NCBI GenBank assembly: GCA_044220725.1 | Contig: JBGAQN010000016.1 | Location: forward strand, 1-38,025 | Source: Phosphoribacter sp044220725 | GTDB lineage: Bacteria > Actinomycetota > Actinomycetes > Actinomycetales > Dermatophilaceae | Direction of reading: 5' to 3' | DNA length: 38,025 nucleotides | Shown: positions 32,022-38,025 of the stretch, one piece after another | Layout: each line of letters starts with the position of its first letter | Numbering within the stretch: the stretch's first letter is position 1 | Notes under the pieces: model-generated | What the model saw: the letters and a program-made list of their open reading frames with translations, nothing else | Databases searched by the model: none | What the model was told of the DNA's origin: nothing | Position numbers and translations under genes: made by a program

Positions 32022-32966
32022 TTAGGCGGACGGTGGCACAGCCGCATGCGCCGGGACCATCGGCGCGCGGTCTTTGGCAGCGACAACGGCGACCTCGATG
32101 TCCGGGTGGCGCTCGACGAATCGGACCAGCGACACCGAGTCGAGGTCGAACGTCGCGCCAGCGGGCAGCGTGTGGACTGTCGCCCCGGACACCAGCAGCG
32201 GAGCGCCGCGCCGAGCCTCAGGCGCATCGGTGACGGCCTCTCGCGCGTCGAGAACAAACACCGCGCCCGCGCCGACGACCGACAGCAGCCGTTCGTCGCG
32301 GACCTCGGCCGCAGTGTTCTCGTCGATGCCGATCCCGAGCAAGCTGGGGGAGTTGGCGACGATCGAGAGCAGCCGACCATAGCGCCCACGCTGGTCGAAG
32401 TGCTGGTCGACGACGACCCCAGTGATCAGGCCGAGCCCGGCGGACAGTTGGCTGGAGCGCTGGCGAGGCGTGATCCCTTCGTCGCCGAGGGAGATCATGA
32501 ACTGGCTCATGATCGACGCGCCCGCCGACGTGCCGGCGATGACCGCCCCGCGCTGATAGGCCCGGTGGATCGCGTCGCCAACCGGCGTGCCCACGATGTT
32601 CTGGCTGAGCTTGAGTTGGCTACCCCCGGTCATGAACACGCCGGTAGCCGCGTCGATGGTCGCCACGAACTCGGGCGAGGAGGCGGCCGCTCGGGTGATC
32701 GGGTGAACGATCTGCAGGTCGGGGCCGGCCTTGAGCCGGGCGAACACGGTCCGGTAGAGCGCAGCGGCTTCAGCGGAGAACGACGATGCGGTCGGGATGA
32801 CGACAATCCGCGACGAACGGCCCCCCGCCAGGCGCACGAACCGGCGTAGGACCACCGAACGCCCCAACTTGTCTTCGGCTCCGCCGATGATGAGTAGGGT
32901 GCGTCGCACGGGTCGGGGTGCGGGCGGCATACCGGCCCCCTCGGTGGGGCCCGCAGTGGAAAGCAC
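32022..32966 (-). CDS. cphB: Cyanophycinase CphB (peptidase S51)
   Basis: CphB cuts cyanophycin to beta-Asp-Arg dipeptides. The 314-residue product has LLIIGGAEDK, the nucleophile elbow GTSAGASIMS (Ser near residue 142), VVDQHFDQRGRYGRL and LGIGIDENTA, all diagnostic of cyanophycinases within the S51 family. The GTG at 32966 is preferred over one at 32972 because a TAGGGT hexamer lies exactly 6 nt before it. The gene starts 2 nt after the end of the broken serB. No dipeptidase for the next step is in the window. Confidence 0.92.
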   Translation of the reverse strand: MLSTAGPTEGAGMPPAPRPVRRTLLIIGGAEDKLGRSVVLRRFVRLAGGRSSRIVVIPTASSFSAEAAALYRTVFARLKAGPDLQIVHPITRAAASSPEFVATIDAATGVFMTGGSQLKLSQNIVGTPVGDAIHRAYQRGAVIAGTSAGASIMSQFMISLGDEGITPRQRSSQLSAGLGLITGVVVDQHFDQRGRYGRLLSIVANSPSLLGIGIDENTAAEVRDERLLSVVGAGAVFVLDAREAVTDAPEARRGAPLLVSGATVHTLPAGATFDLDSVSLVRFVERHPDIEVAVVAAKDRAPMVPAHAAVPPSA

Positions 32967-32968
32967 CG

Positions 32969-34044
32969 TCACACCCTAGTCGCCTCGCTCGCAGTGGTGA
33001 GCACGGGAGCGGGTGTCGGCGTGCCCGCTTCGGCGTCGGCGTCCTCGACATCCTCCCGGGTGATGCCCAGCAGAAACAGTACCGCGTCGAGATAGGGCAC
33101 GTTGACGCTGGCGTCGGCGCGTTCGCGCACAAGCGGCTTGGCGTTGAAGGCGATGCCCAATCCGGCCGTCGCGAGGCCAGCACGTGATCGATATCCAACT
33201 CGGCGGCCACGGGGCCGACGATCTCAAGGAACCCGCCCGAGACCAACGCGATGGTGTCGCCGAGGCGCTTGAGCGTCCGCACCAGCGTCCGCGCTCCCGG
33301 GGTGAGCACGATCTCGGCACGGACCTCATCGAGCACCGAGACGGGCAGACCTTCGAGCAAGGCGACCCGAGCGCGCAGCGACTCGGCGAAGTCGAGCTCG
33401 CCCCTCATCGCCCGCTCGGTGACTGCGGCCACCTGGGCCTGGCAGCCGGCGTGGGCCGCGATGAGCTCGATGACCTCCTGCTGGATGAAGGTGGAGTCGA
33501 CGTCCATAACGACCAGGCGCGACCCGATCCGGGCCAGGCCCGCGGGAGCGACCGCAATGTCGACCCGCTCGGCCGCGGCCACGGCTGCGAGCTCGGCCCG
33601 CAGCCGTGGGACATCCGACCCGGAAACGTCCAGTTCGATCGTGGTCACTGGATAGCTCGACAGCCGCCGAATCCGGTCGATGTTGGCGCCATGAGCAGCG
33701 ATGCGGGCCGTCACCGCGGCCAGGCCACGGGCGGTGAGCGGTTGTCCGAGAGCGACGACATGAGCCCGACCGTCGCGCCGGGTCGTCGAGTCGCCACGGC
33801 CAGACCTCGTGCGGGTGCGCATGCCCAGGCGGTGGCCGACGGTGTGAGCCAGGCTGGTCAACTGGTCGGGGTCGGCGCCGCCGAGCAGCACCGACAGGGT
33901 GAGGTGATCGCGAACCACCATCTGCTCCAGGTCCAGCACGTGCGCGCCGGCGTCGGCAACGGCCGCGAGCACGGCATACGTGACGCCGGGTCGGTCCTCA
34001 CCCGAGAGGGTGACGCGCAGGGTCGGGGGAGCGGTTCCGGTCAC
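32969..34044 (-). pseudogene. serB: Phosphoserine phosphatase SerB, disrupted by an internal deletion and frameshift
   Basis: SerB dephosphorylates phosphoserine in serine synthesis. The N-terminal ACT-like regulatory part (about residues 1-165) and the HAD core start are intact, with motif I VVMDVDSTF (about residue 177) and motif II LVSGGF (about 266). At about 33160-33180 the sequence jumps from ELDIDHVLA directly into another frame reading LATAGLGIAFNAKPLVRER...VPYLDAVLFLLG, the normal SerB C-terminus. By comparison with E. coli SerB about 50 residues are missing, including the catalytic Lys and the GDGAND metal-binding motif. Staying in the first frame gives an unrelated tail that runs over cphB. 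The gene would be inactive unless this is a sequence error. GTG start at 34044, with TAGCCT 7 nt upstream. Confidence 0.85.
32973..32978 (-). promoter_or_regulatory. -10 hexamer TAGGGT for leaderless cphB, inside the serB end
   Basis: TAGGGT lies 6 nt before the GTG at 32966 and overlaps the last codons of serB, so cphB-cphA can be transcribed independently of serB. Confidence 0.5.
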
Positions 34045-34051
34045 GCCCACC

Positions 34052-34057
34052 AGGCTA
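34052..34057 (-). promoter_or_regulatory. -10 hexamer TAGCCT for serB
   Basis: TAGCCT lies 7 nt before the GTG at 34044. The promoter is intact although the gene is broken. Confidence 0.45.
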
Positions 34058-34106
34058 GAGCGTCGTCGGTATGCCGCCTGCGCCCGTCCGCGGGCGCGCC
34101 CGGCCG

Positions 34107-34245
34107 CTATTCGTCGGGGTCCAGGATGTCGTCAGGGGAGAGGATCTCGTGCAGCACACCCACTGGCAGCCAATTGCCAGGTCACGGCGAAACCCTTGTC
34201 CTGCAACGCATCGAGCACCTGCGTCAATCGTCGCAGACAGCCATC
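34107..34245 (-). pseudogene. Probable remnant of a small gene between the LLM gene and serB
   Basis: After the oxidoreductase stop codon, one minus frame reads LRRLTQVLDALQDKGFAVTW and then loses coherence. A second frame continues sensibly as PVGVLHEILSPDDILDPDE and ends at a TAG (34107-34109). Joining the two needs a frame shift near 34165-34185, so this looks like a decayed or mis-sequenced gene end of unknown family. No start codon with a ribosome-binding site is visible. The rest of the 34058-34245 interval holds nothing else I can support. Confidence 0.4.
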
Positions 34246-35196
34246 TCAGGCGGGCCCACTCCCAGGGATCGAACCCGGCCCAGCGTGGCCAGCACGGCCA
34301 CTGCTGCCGTTCGGGCCGGTCGCGCCGGTCCGGCGCGCGTTGACTTCGTCGCGCCAGGCCAGGACGTCGCGAACCGGGCCGAGGTCATAGGGCGGGGTCG
34401 TCAGGCTCAGCGTGAGCAGCCGGGTGCCGACCTCGAACAGTTCCTGCGCCTGGGCGGCGTAGTCCAGCGACGAGTCCTCGGGCAACCGGGCCGGCGTGAA
34501 GGCCACCCCCGCCGACCGCTCGATGGCCAGCGGGTCCCGCCCTTGGGCCGTGCACCAGTCGTCGAGCACGAGGTGCTTGTGGCGGATCGTCGCGGGGTCG
34601 CCGAATCCGTGCCAGATGTCGGCATGCTCCGCGGTGATCCGCAGCGTCTTGCGCTCCCCGCCACCGCCGATCAGCACCGGGATCGCCCGCGTCGGCGCCG
34701 GATGCAGTCGCGCCCAGCGCTCCTTGAGCACCGGCAGGTCGCGCGCCAGGGCGTCCAACCGCGACCCGGCCGTCCCGAAGTCATAGCCGTATTCGGCATA
34801 GTCCCGCTCGAACCACCCGGCCCCGATCCCCAGGACCAACCGGCCGCCACTGATGTGATCGACGGTTCGGGACATGTCGGCGAGCAGGTGCGGGTTGCGA
34901 TAGGACATCGCCGACACGAGCACCCCGAGCTCGACCCGTTCGGTCGCCTCCGCCCACGCCGACAGCACGGTCCACGCTTCGAAGTGCATCCCATCCGGGT
35001 CGCCGGACAGTGGGAAGAAGTGGTCCCACGTCAGCACCAAGTCGACGCCCAGCTCCTCCAGGGCCACGCACGTGTCGCGCAACGCGGCATACGGGGCATG
35101 TTGGGGCGCGACCTGAACGGCGATGCGCGCCGGCCGTGGGTCACCCACAGACGCCGGTATGCCGTCGCGACGCTGGCCTTGCGGTTGGAAACTCAC
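34246..35196 (-). CDS. LLM-class F420-dependent oxidoreductase
   Basis: The 316-residue product is a luciferase-like (alpha/beta)8 barrel. It shows VLTWDHFFPLSGDPDG, the bacterial-luciferase strand motif VLVSAMSYRNPHLLADMS, DHISGGRLVLGIGAGWFERDY, and IPVLIGGGGERKTL, which fit actinobacterial F420-dependent enzymes. The substrate is unknown. The last 30 residues are a low-complexity Gly/Pro/Ser tail. The GTG start has a TAGCCT hexamer 6 nt upstream. It lies between glgC and the serB remnant on the same strand. Confidence 0.88.
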   Translation of the reverse strand: MSFQPQGQRRDGIPASVGDPRPARIAVQVAPQHAPYAALRDTCVALEELGVDLVLTWDHFFPLSGDPDGMHFEAWTVLSAWAEATERVELGVLVSAMSYRNPHLLADMSRTVDHISGGRLVLGIGAGWFERDYAEYGYDFGTAGSRLDALARDLPVLKERWARLHPAPTRAIPVLIGGGGERKTLRITAEHADIWHGFGDPATIRHKHLVLDDWCTAQGRDPLAIERSAGVAFTPARLPEDSSLDYAAQAQELFEVGTRLLTLSLTTPPYDLGPVRDVLAWRDEVNARRTGATGPNGSSGRAGHAGPGSIPGSGPA

Positions 35197-35202
35197 CCGC
35201 GC

Positions 35203-35208
35203 AGGCTA
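35203..35208 (-). promoter_or_regulatory. -10 hexamer TAGCCT for the leaderless LLM gene
   Basis: TAGCCT, then 6 nt (GCGCGG), then the GTG at 35196. Confidence 0.5.
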
Positions 35209-35231
35209 ACCCGGTCGCTACCCGCCACTCG

Positions 35232-36485
35232 CTACAGCGGGACCTTCTGACCCTTGCCGATGACGGTGATGCCGCCTTCGGTGACGTAGAAGCCGCGCGA
35301 TCGGTCGTGCTCGTGGTCGACGCCGATCCGGCAGTATTCCGGGACGTAGACGCCCTTGTCGATGATGGCGCGGCGAATGACGGCATACCGGCCGACCTCG
35401 ACGTCGTCGAGCAGGACGCTATCGGCGATCGTGGCGTAACTGTGCACGCGCACCTTCGCCGATAGCACCGAGTGATTGACCTGGGCACCGCTGACGACCA
35501 CGCCGGGGGAGACCATCGAGGACAGCGCCTCACCGACCCGGTCCCCGGACCCGTGGACGAACTTCGCCGGTGGCAGCGGGGCCATCGTCGTGTAGATCGG
35601 CCAGTCGTAGTTGTAGAGGTTGAAGATCGGGTGGACCGAGATGAGGTCCATGTGCGCGTCGTAGTAGGAGTCCATGGTCCCCACGTCACGCCAATAGCCG
35701 CGGTCACGTTCGGTGGCGCCAGGCACGTCGTTGTCCTTGAAGTCGTAGACGTAGGCGTCGGACTCCTTGACGAAGCGCGGAACGATGTCGCCGCCCATGT
35801 CGTGCTTGCTGCCCTCGAGGTCGTGATCCTCGGTGACCGCCTCGACGAGCTTGCTGGCGGTGAAGACGTAGTTGCCCATCGACGCGAGCACCTCGTGCGG
35901 CGCGTCGGGCAGACCCACCGGGTCGGTCGGCTTCTCACGGAAGGCGCCGATCTTGCGCGTGTCGGTCGGGTCGACCTCGATGACCCCGAACTGGTCGGCC
36001 AGGCCAATGGGTTGGCGGATCGCGGCGACGGTGAGCCCAGCGCCGGTCTCGATGTGCTGCTGGACCATCTGGGAGAAGTCCATGCGGTAGACGTGGTCGG
36101 CACCGACGACCACGACGATGTCAGGGCGCTCGTCATCGAGCAGGTTGAGGCTCTGGAAGATCGCGTCGGCGCTGCCGAGATACCAGTTCTTGTCGACCCG
36201 TTGCTGGGCCGGCACCGGCGCGACGTAGTTGCCGAGCATCGTCGACATCCGCCAGGTCTTGGTGACGTGCTTGTCCAAGCTGTGCGACTTGTATTGGGTC
36301 AGCACGACGACCTTGAGATAGCCCGAGTTGACGACGTTTGACAGAGCAAAGTCGATCAACCGATAGATCCCGCCGAACGGGACCGCAGGTTTGGCCCGGT
36401 CGCGCGTCAGCGGCATGAGCCGCTTGCCCTCTCCGCCCGCCAGGACGATGGCCAAGATCTTCGAGTTAGCGCTTCTGCGTGCCAT
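35232..36485 (-). CDS. glgC: Glucose-1-phosphate adenylyltransferase GlgC
   Basis: GlgC makes ADP-glucose from glucose-1-phosphate and ATP for glycogen synthesis. The 417-residue product has the nucleotide-binding LAGGEGKRLMPLTRDRAKPA, PFGGIYRLIDFALSN, the catalytic VVGADHVYRMDF, FREKP and a C-terminal left-handed beta-helix with VSGAQVNHSVLS. The ATG is preceded by TAGGGT at 6 nt. It diverges from glgA, so both enzymes of the pathway are made from one 95-nt control region. Confidence 0.96.
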   Translation of the reverse strand: MARRSANSKILAIVLAGGEGKRLMPLTRDRAKPAVPFGGIYRLIDFALSNVVNSGYLKVVVLTQYKSHSLDKHVTKTWRMSTMLGNYVAPVPAQQRVDKNWYLGSADAIFQSLNLLDDERPDIVVVVGADHVYRMDFSQMVQQHIETGAGLTVAAIRQPIGLADQFGVIEVDPTDTRKIGAFREKPTDPVGLPDAPHEVLASMGNYVFTASKLVEAVTEDHDLEGSKHDMGGDIVPRFVKESDAYVYDFKDNDVPGATERDRGYWRDVGTMDSYYDAHMDLISVHPIFNLYNYDWPIYTTMAPLPPAKFVHGSGDRVGEALSSMVSPGVVVSGAQVNHSVLSAKVRVHSYATIADSVLLDDVEVGRYAVIRRAIIDKGVYVPEYCRIGVDHEHDRSRGFYVTEGGITVIGKGQKVPL

Positions 36486-36491
36486 GGGATC

Positions 36492-36497
36492 ACCCTA
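36492..36497 (-). promoter_or_regulatory. -10 hexamer TAGGGT for leaderless glgC
   Basis: TAGGGT, then 6 nt, then the ATG at 36485, on the minus strand. Confidence 0.55.
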
Positions 36498-36568
36498 GGG
36501 CTCGGCCCCGGTGCAGGGCAGGCCTGTCCGTGTCGGGAACGCCACTGTCTTGGCGAACTTTCGGTGAC

Positions 36569-36574
36569 TACGGT
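36569..36574 (+). promoter_or_regulatory. -10 hexamer TACGGT for leaderless glgA
   Basis: TACGGT, then TGACCC (6 nt), then the ATG at 36581. A TTGGCG at 36550-36555 is too close (13 bp) to be a standard -35. Confidence 0.5.
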
Positions 36575-36580
36575 TGACCC

Positions 36581-37777
36581 ATGCGCGTCGACATCATCAG
36601 CAAGGAATACCCCCCGGCGATCTATGGCGGCGCCGGGGTCCATGTCGCCGAACTCGTCAGGGCGTTGCGCGCCCGCGGGGACGTCGATGTCCAGGTGCGC
36701 TGCTTCGGCGCGCCGCGCGACGAAGCGGGGACGACGGCATACCCCGATCTGCCCGAACTCGCCTCCGCCAATGCGGCATTGCAGACGTTCGGGGTCGACA
36801 TCACCATCGCGGCGGACTGTCAGGGAGCTGACCTCGTCCACTCGCACACGTGGTACGCCAACCTCGCCGGACACGTCGGCGGCCTGCTCGCCGGCGCGCC
36901 CCACGTCATCACTGCCCACAGCCTCGAGCCGATGCGCCCCTGGAAAGCCGAGCAGCTCGGCGGCGGCTACCGGGTGAGCTCGTTCGCCGAGCGCACGGCA
37001 TACGAAGGAGCCGCGGCGGTGATCGCGGTCAGCGCGGGGATGCGCGCGGACATCCTGCGCAGCTACCCCTCGCTCGACCCCGCCAAGGTGCCGGTCGTCC
37101 ACAACGGGATCGACTCGCAGCTGTGGCAGCCGATCCGCGACGAGGACGTCTGCCGCAAGCACGGGATGGACCCGGACCGTCCGGCCGTCACGTTCGTCGG
37201 GCGGATCACCCGGCAGAAGGGCCTGCCCTACCTCATGCGCGCCGCCGCTCGGCTGCCCGAGGACGTTCAGGTGGTCCTGTGCGCCGGTGCCCCCGACACC
37301 CCGGAGATCAAGGCCGAGGTCGAGGGACTGTTGGCCGACCTGCGCGCCCAGCGCGACGGGGTCGTGTGGATTCCGGAGATGCTGCCGCGCCGCGAAGTCA
37401 TCGCGCTGCTCACAGCATCGACGGTCTTCGCTTGCCCGTCGGTCTACGAGCCCCTGGGCATCGTCAACCTCGAAGCGATGGCCTGCGAGCTTCCGGTCGT
37501 CGCGACGGCCACCGGCGGCATCCCGGAGGTCGTCATGCACGGCGAGACCGGCTGGCTGGTGCCGATCGAGCAGGTGCAGGACGGCACGGGCACACCCGTC
37601 GACCCGGAGAAGTTCGTCAGCGACCTGGCCGGCGCCCTCACCGACGCGGTGAGCGACCGCGAGCGGGCGCGGGCCATGGGACTGGCCGGGCGCACGCGCG
37701 CGGTCGACCACTTCTCGTGGGAGTCGATCGGCGACAAGACGATGGCGGTCTACCAGGACGTCCTCGGGCGAACCTGA
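36581..37777 (+). CDS. glgA: GT4 glycogen/maltose-1-phosphate synthase (GlgA/GlgM type)
   Basis: A 398-residue retaining glycosyltransferase of family GT4 that uses ADP-glucose. Motifs: SKEYPPAIYGGAGVHVAEL at the N-terminus, VHSHTWYANLAGH, NGID, VGRITRQKGL and the EPLGIVNLEAMACELPVVA donor-binding motif. This actinobacterial type is usually annotated as glycogen synthase, but the mycobacterial homologue GlgM (divergent from glgC, as here) mainly makes alpha-maltose-1-phosphate for the GlgE pathway. Which product is made cannot be told from sequence. The stop codon lies inside an 11-bp tandem repeat. Confidence 0.93.
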   Translation: MRVDIISKEYPPAIYGGAGVHVAELVRALRARGDVDVQVRCFGAPRDEAGTTAYPDLPELASANAALQTFGVDITIAADCQGADLVHSHTWYANLAGHVGGLLAGAPHVITAHSLEPMRPWKAEQLGGGYRVSSFAERTAYEGAAAVIAVSAGMRADILRSYPSLDPAKVPVVHNGIDSQLWQPIRDEDVCRKHGMDPDRPAVTFVGRITRQKGLPYLMRAAARLPEDVQVVLCAGAPDTPEIKAEVEGLLADLRAQRDGVVWIPEMLPRREVIALLTASTVFACPSVYEPLGIVNLEAMACELPVVATATGGIPEVVMHGETGWLVPIEQVQDGTGTPVDPEKFVSDLAGALTDAVSDRERARAMGLAGRTRAVDHFSWESIGDKTMAVYQDVLGRT

Positions 37778-37800
37778 ACCGAACCTGAACCGAACCTGAG
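37769..37800 (+). repeat. 11-bp tandem repeat across the glgA stop codon
   Basis: CGAACCTGAAC occurs at 37769-37779 and 37780-37790, followed by a third, slightly changed copy to 37800. The first unit contains the glgA TGA stop. It runs directly into the terminator hairpin. Confidence 0.8.
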
Positions 37801-37821
37801 CCGAGCCGATGTCCGGCTCGG
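37801..37821 (+). terminator. Hairpin terminator after glgA
   Basis: CCGAGCCG (37801-37808) pairs perfectly with CGGCTCGG (37814-37821) over a 5-nt loop. There is no T-tract. It sits between glgA and a convergent gene, so it may work in both directions. Confidence 0.6.
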
Positions 37822-37834
37822 ACGGTTCACGCCC

Positions 37835-38025
37835 TCAGGCGGGCCGCCACCCGGCGATGCTCATCGCCAAGACGTTCGTCGCGCCGACGAGCGCGGCCTC
37901 GGCCTCGACCAACAGCGCCCGGAGCGTCGCCGTTCGCACGGCCGAGGTCGTCGCGCCGAGCGCCGCGCCGCCCTGCTCGACCTCGATGCCCCTCAGCGCC
38001 AGCGCCCGCACCTCGACAGCCCGGT
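37835..38025 (-). CDS. Unidentified protein, C-terminal part only
   Basis: About 62 C-terminal residues are visible, ending LAMSIAGWRPA before the TGA at 37835-37837. The segment is Ala/Leu/Val/Glu-rich and looks helical (VEVRALALRGIEVEQ, then LRALLVEAEAALVGATNVL). I do not recognise a family. The gene enters from beyond the window end. Confidence 0.55.
   Translation of the reverse strand, partial: RAVEVRALALRGIEVEQGGAALGATTSAVRTATLRALLVEAEAALVGATNVLAMSIAGWRPA

Larger units (their letters stand above)
1..38025. repeat. Dispersed octamer CGGCATAC, 59 copies
   Basis: By hand count, CGGCATAC occurs 34 times on the plus strand and 25 times as GTATGCCG, about one per 640 bp. First-base positions include 284, 828, 988, 1657, 2505, 2764, 2947, 3106, 4247, 4609, 4732, 5544, 6434, 7850, 8683, 9347, 9976, 11438, 12362, 12613, 12706, 13489, 13678, 15567, 15900, 15966, 17199, 17215, 17231, 17247, 17322, 18834, 18869, 19763, 20290, 21604, 22071, 22291, 22687, 23052, 23354, 23564, 24775, 25082, 25787, 25874, 27044, 28899, 29630, 30254, 31768, 32925, 33972, 34069, 35085, 35157, 35381, 36735 and 36996. 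Copies are in genes and between them, and read in several codon frames. Confidence 0.85.

Noticed and set aside
32770..33165. Extended SerB tail running over cphB as a real fusion
   Set aside because: The tail is the out-of-frame reading of serB's own C-terminus and of cphB. The true SerB ending is in the neighbouring frame, so this is a frameshift artefact.
33184..35250. Long plus-strand open frame across serB and the LLM gene
   Set aside because: It runs antisense to two recognisable genes and has no family motifs. I considered whether it might be a new gene in place of the broken serB but found no support.

Overview
The window is high-GC DNA, roughly 70% G+C by eye, with GTG starts, tightly overlapping genes and typical actinobacterial gene families. 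These include SufR-SufB-SufD-Rieske-SufC-SufS-SufU-SufT, an F420/LLM-type oxidoreductase, DUF3099, acVLRF1 and a GlgC/GlgM pair. The order ctaA, ABC exporter, sufR-sufBDC-sufS-sufU-sufT, ABC-F, echA, fabG, fabI resembles, from memory, the mycobacterial Rv1456c-Rv1484 block, so this is a conserved actinobacterial chromosomal core. A Micrococcales organism such as a member of the Intrasporangiaceae/Dermatophilaceae is my best guess; that is inference. I saw no rRNA, tRNA, CRISPR array, phage or IS element. The only mobile elements are two inteins.

Layout. 1-2.6 kb: heme A synthase (partial, minus) diverging from panB-panC (pantothenate). 2.6-4.1 kb: a two-gene ABC-2 exporter (minus). 4.2-13.3 kb: the SUF iron-sulfur assembly operon led by the SufR repressor. 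Its sufB is interrupted by two full-length inteins, so the 1,214-residue precursor must splice twice to give a SufB of about 472 residues. 13.3-17.2 kb: an acVLRF1-type ribosome-rescue factor, a flavin-binding PNPOx-like protein, a YpfJ-type zinc peptidase (minus) and an ABC-F ATPase. 17.4-25.1 kb: TrpB2 (minus), a lipoprotein, an enoyl-CoA hydratase with an overlapping ABC exporter, SURF1 (minus) diverging from moaA, and DUF3099 (minus). 25.2-26.7 kb: fabG-fabI (fatty-acid elongation reductases). 26.8-33.0 kb: a cyanophycin neighbourhood, with a CphA-like Mur ligase fused to a TPR domain (plus) converging on cphB-cphA (minus). 33.0-35.2 kb: a serB that is broken by an internal deletion, a short gene remnant and an LLM oxidoreductase. 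35.2-37.8 kb: divergent glgC and glgA/glgM (glycogen/maltose-1-phosphate glucan). The window ends in an unidentified partial gene.

Three genome-scale signals stand out. (1) The octamer CGGCATAC (reverse complement GTATGCCG) occurs 59 times by my hand count on both strands, in coding and non-coding DNA, where about one or two copies would be expected. Four copies form a 16-bp-period tandem array at 17197-17260. (2) About fifteen genes have a -10-like TAnnnT or CATACT hexamer exactly 6-7 nt before the start codon and no Shine-Dalgarno sequence, which is the architecture of leaderless mRNAs. (3) The cyanophycin locus pairs complete CphA and CphB with an extra Mur ligase-TPR protein that lacks the ATP-grasp half of CphA. 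This is the best candidate for an undescribed system here.

The genes work together mainly as housekeeping modules: Fe-S assembly under a SufR switch, cytochrome-oxidase maturation (CtaA, SURF1), cofactor synthesis (PanB/C, MoaA), fatty-acid synthesis, and nitrogen and carbon storage (cyanophycin, glycogen).
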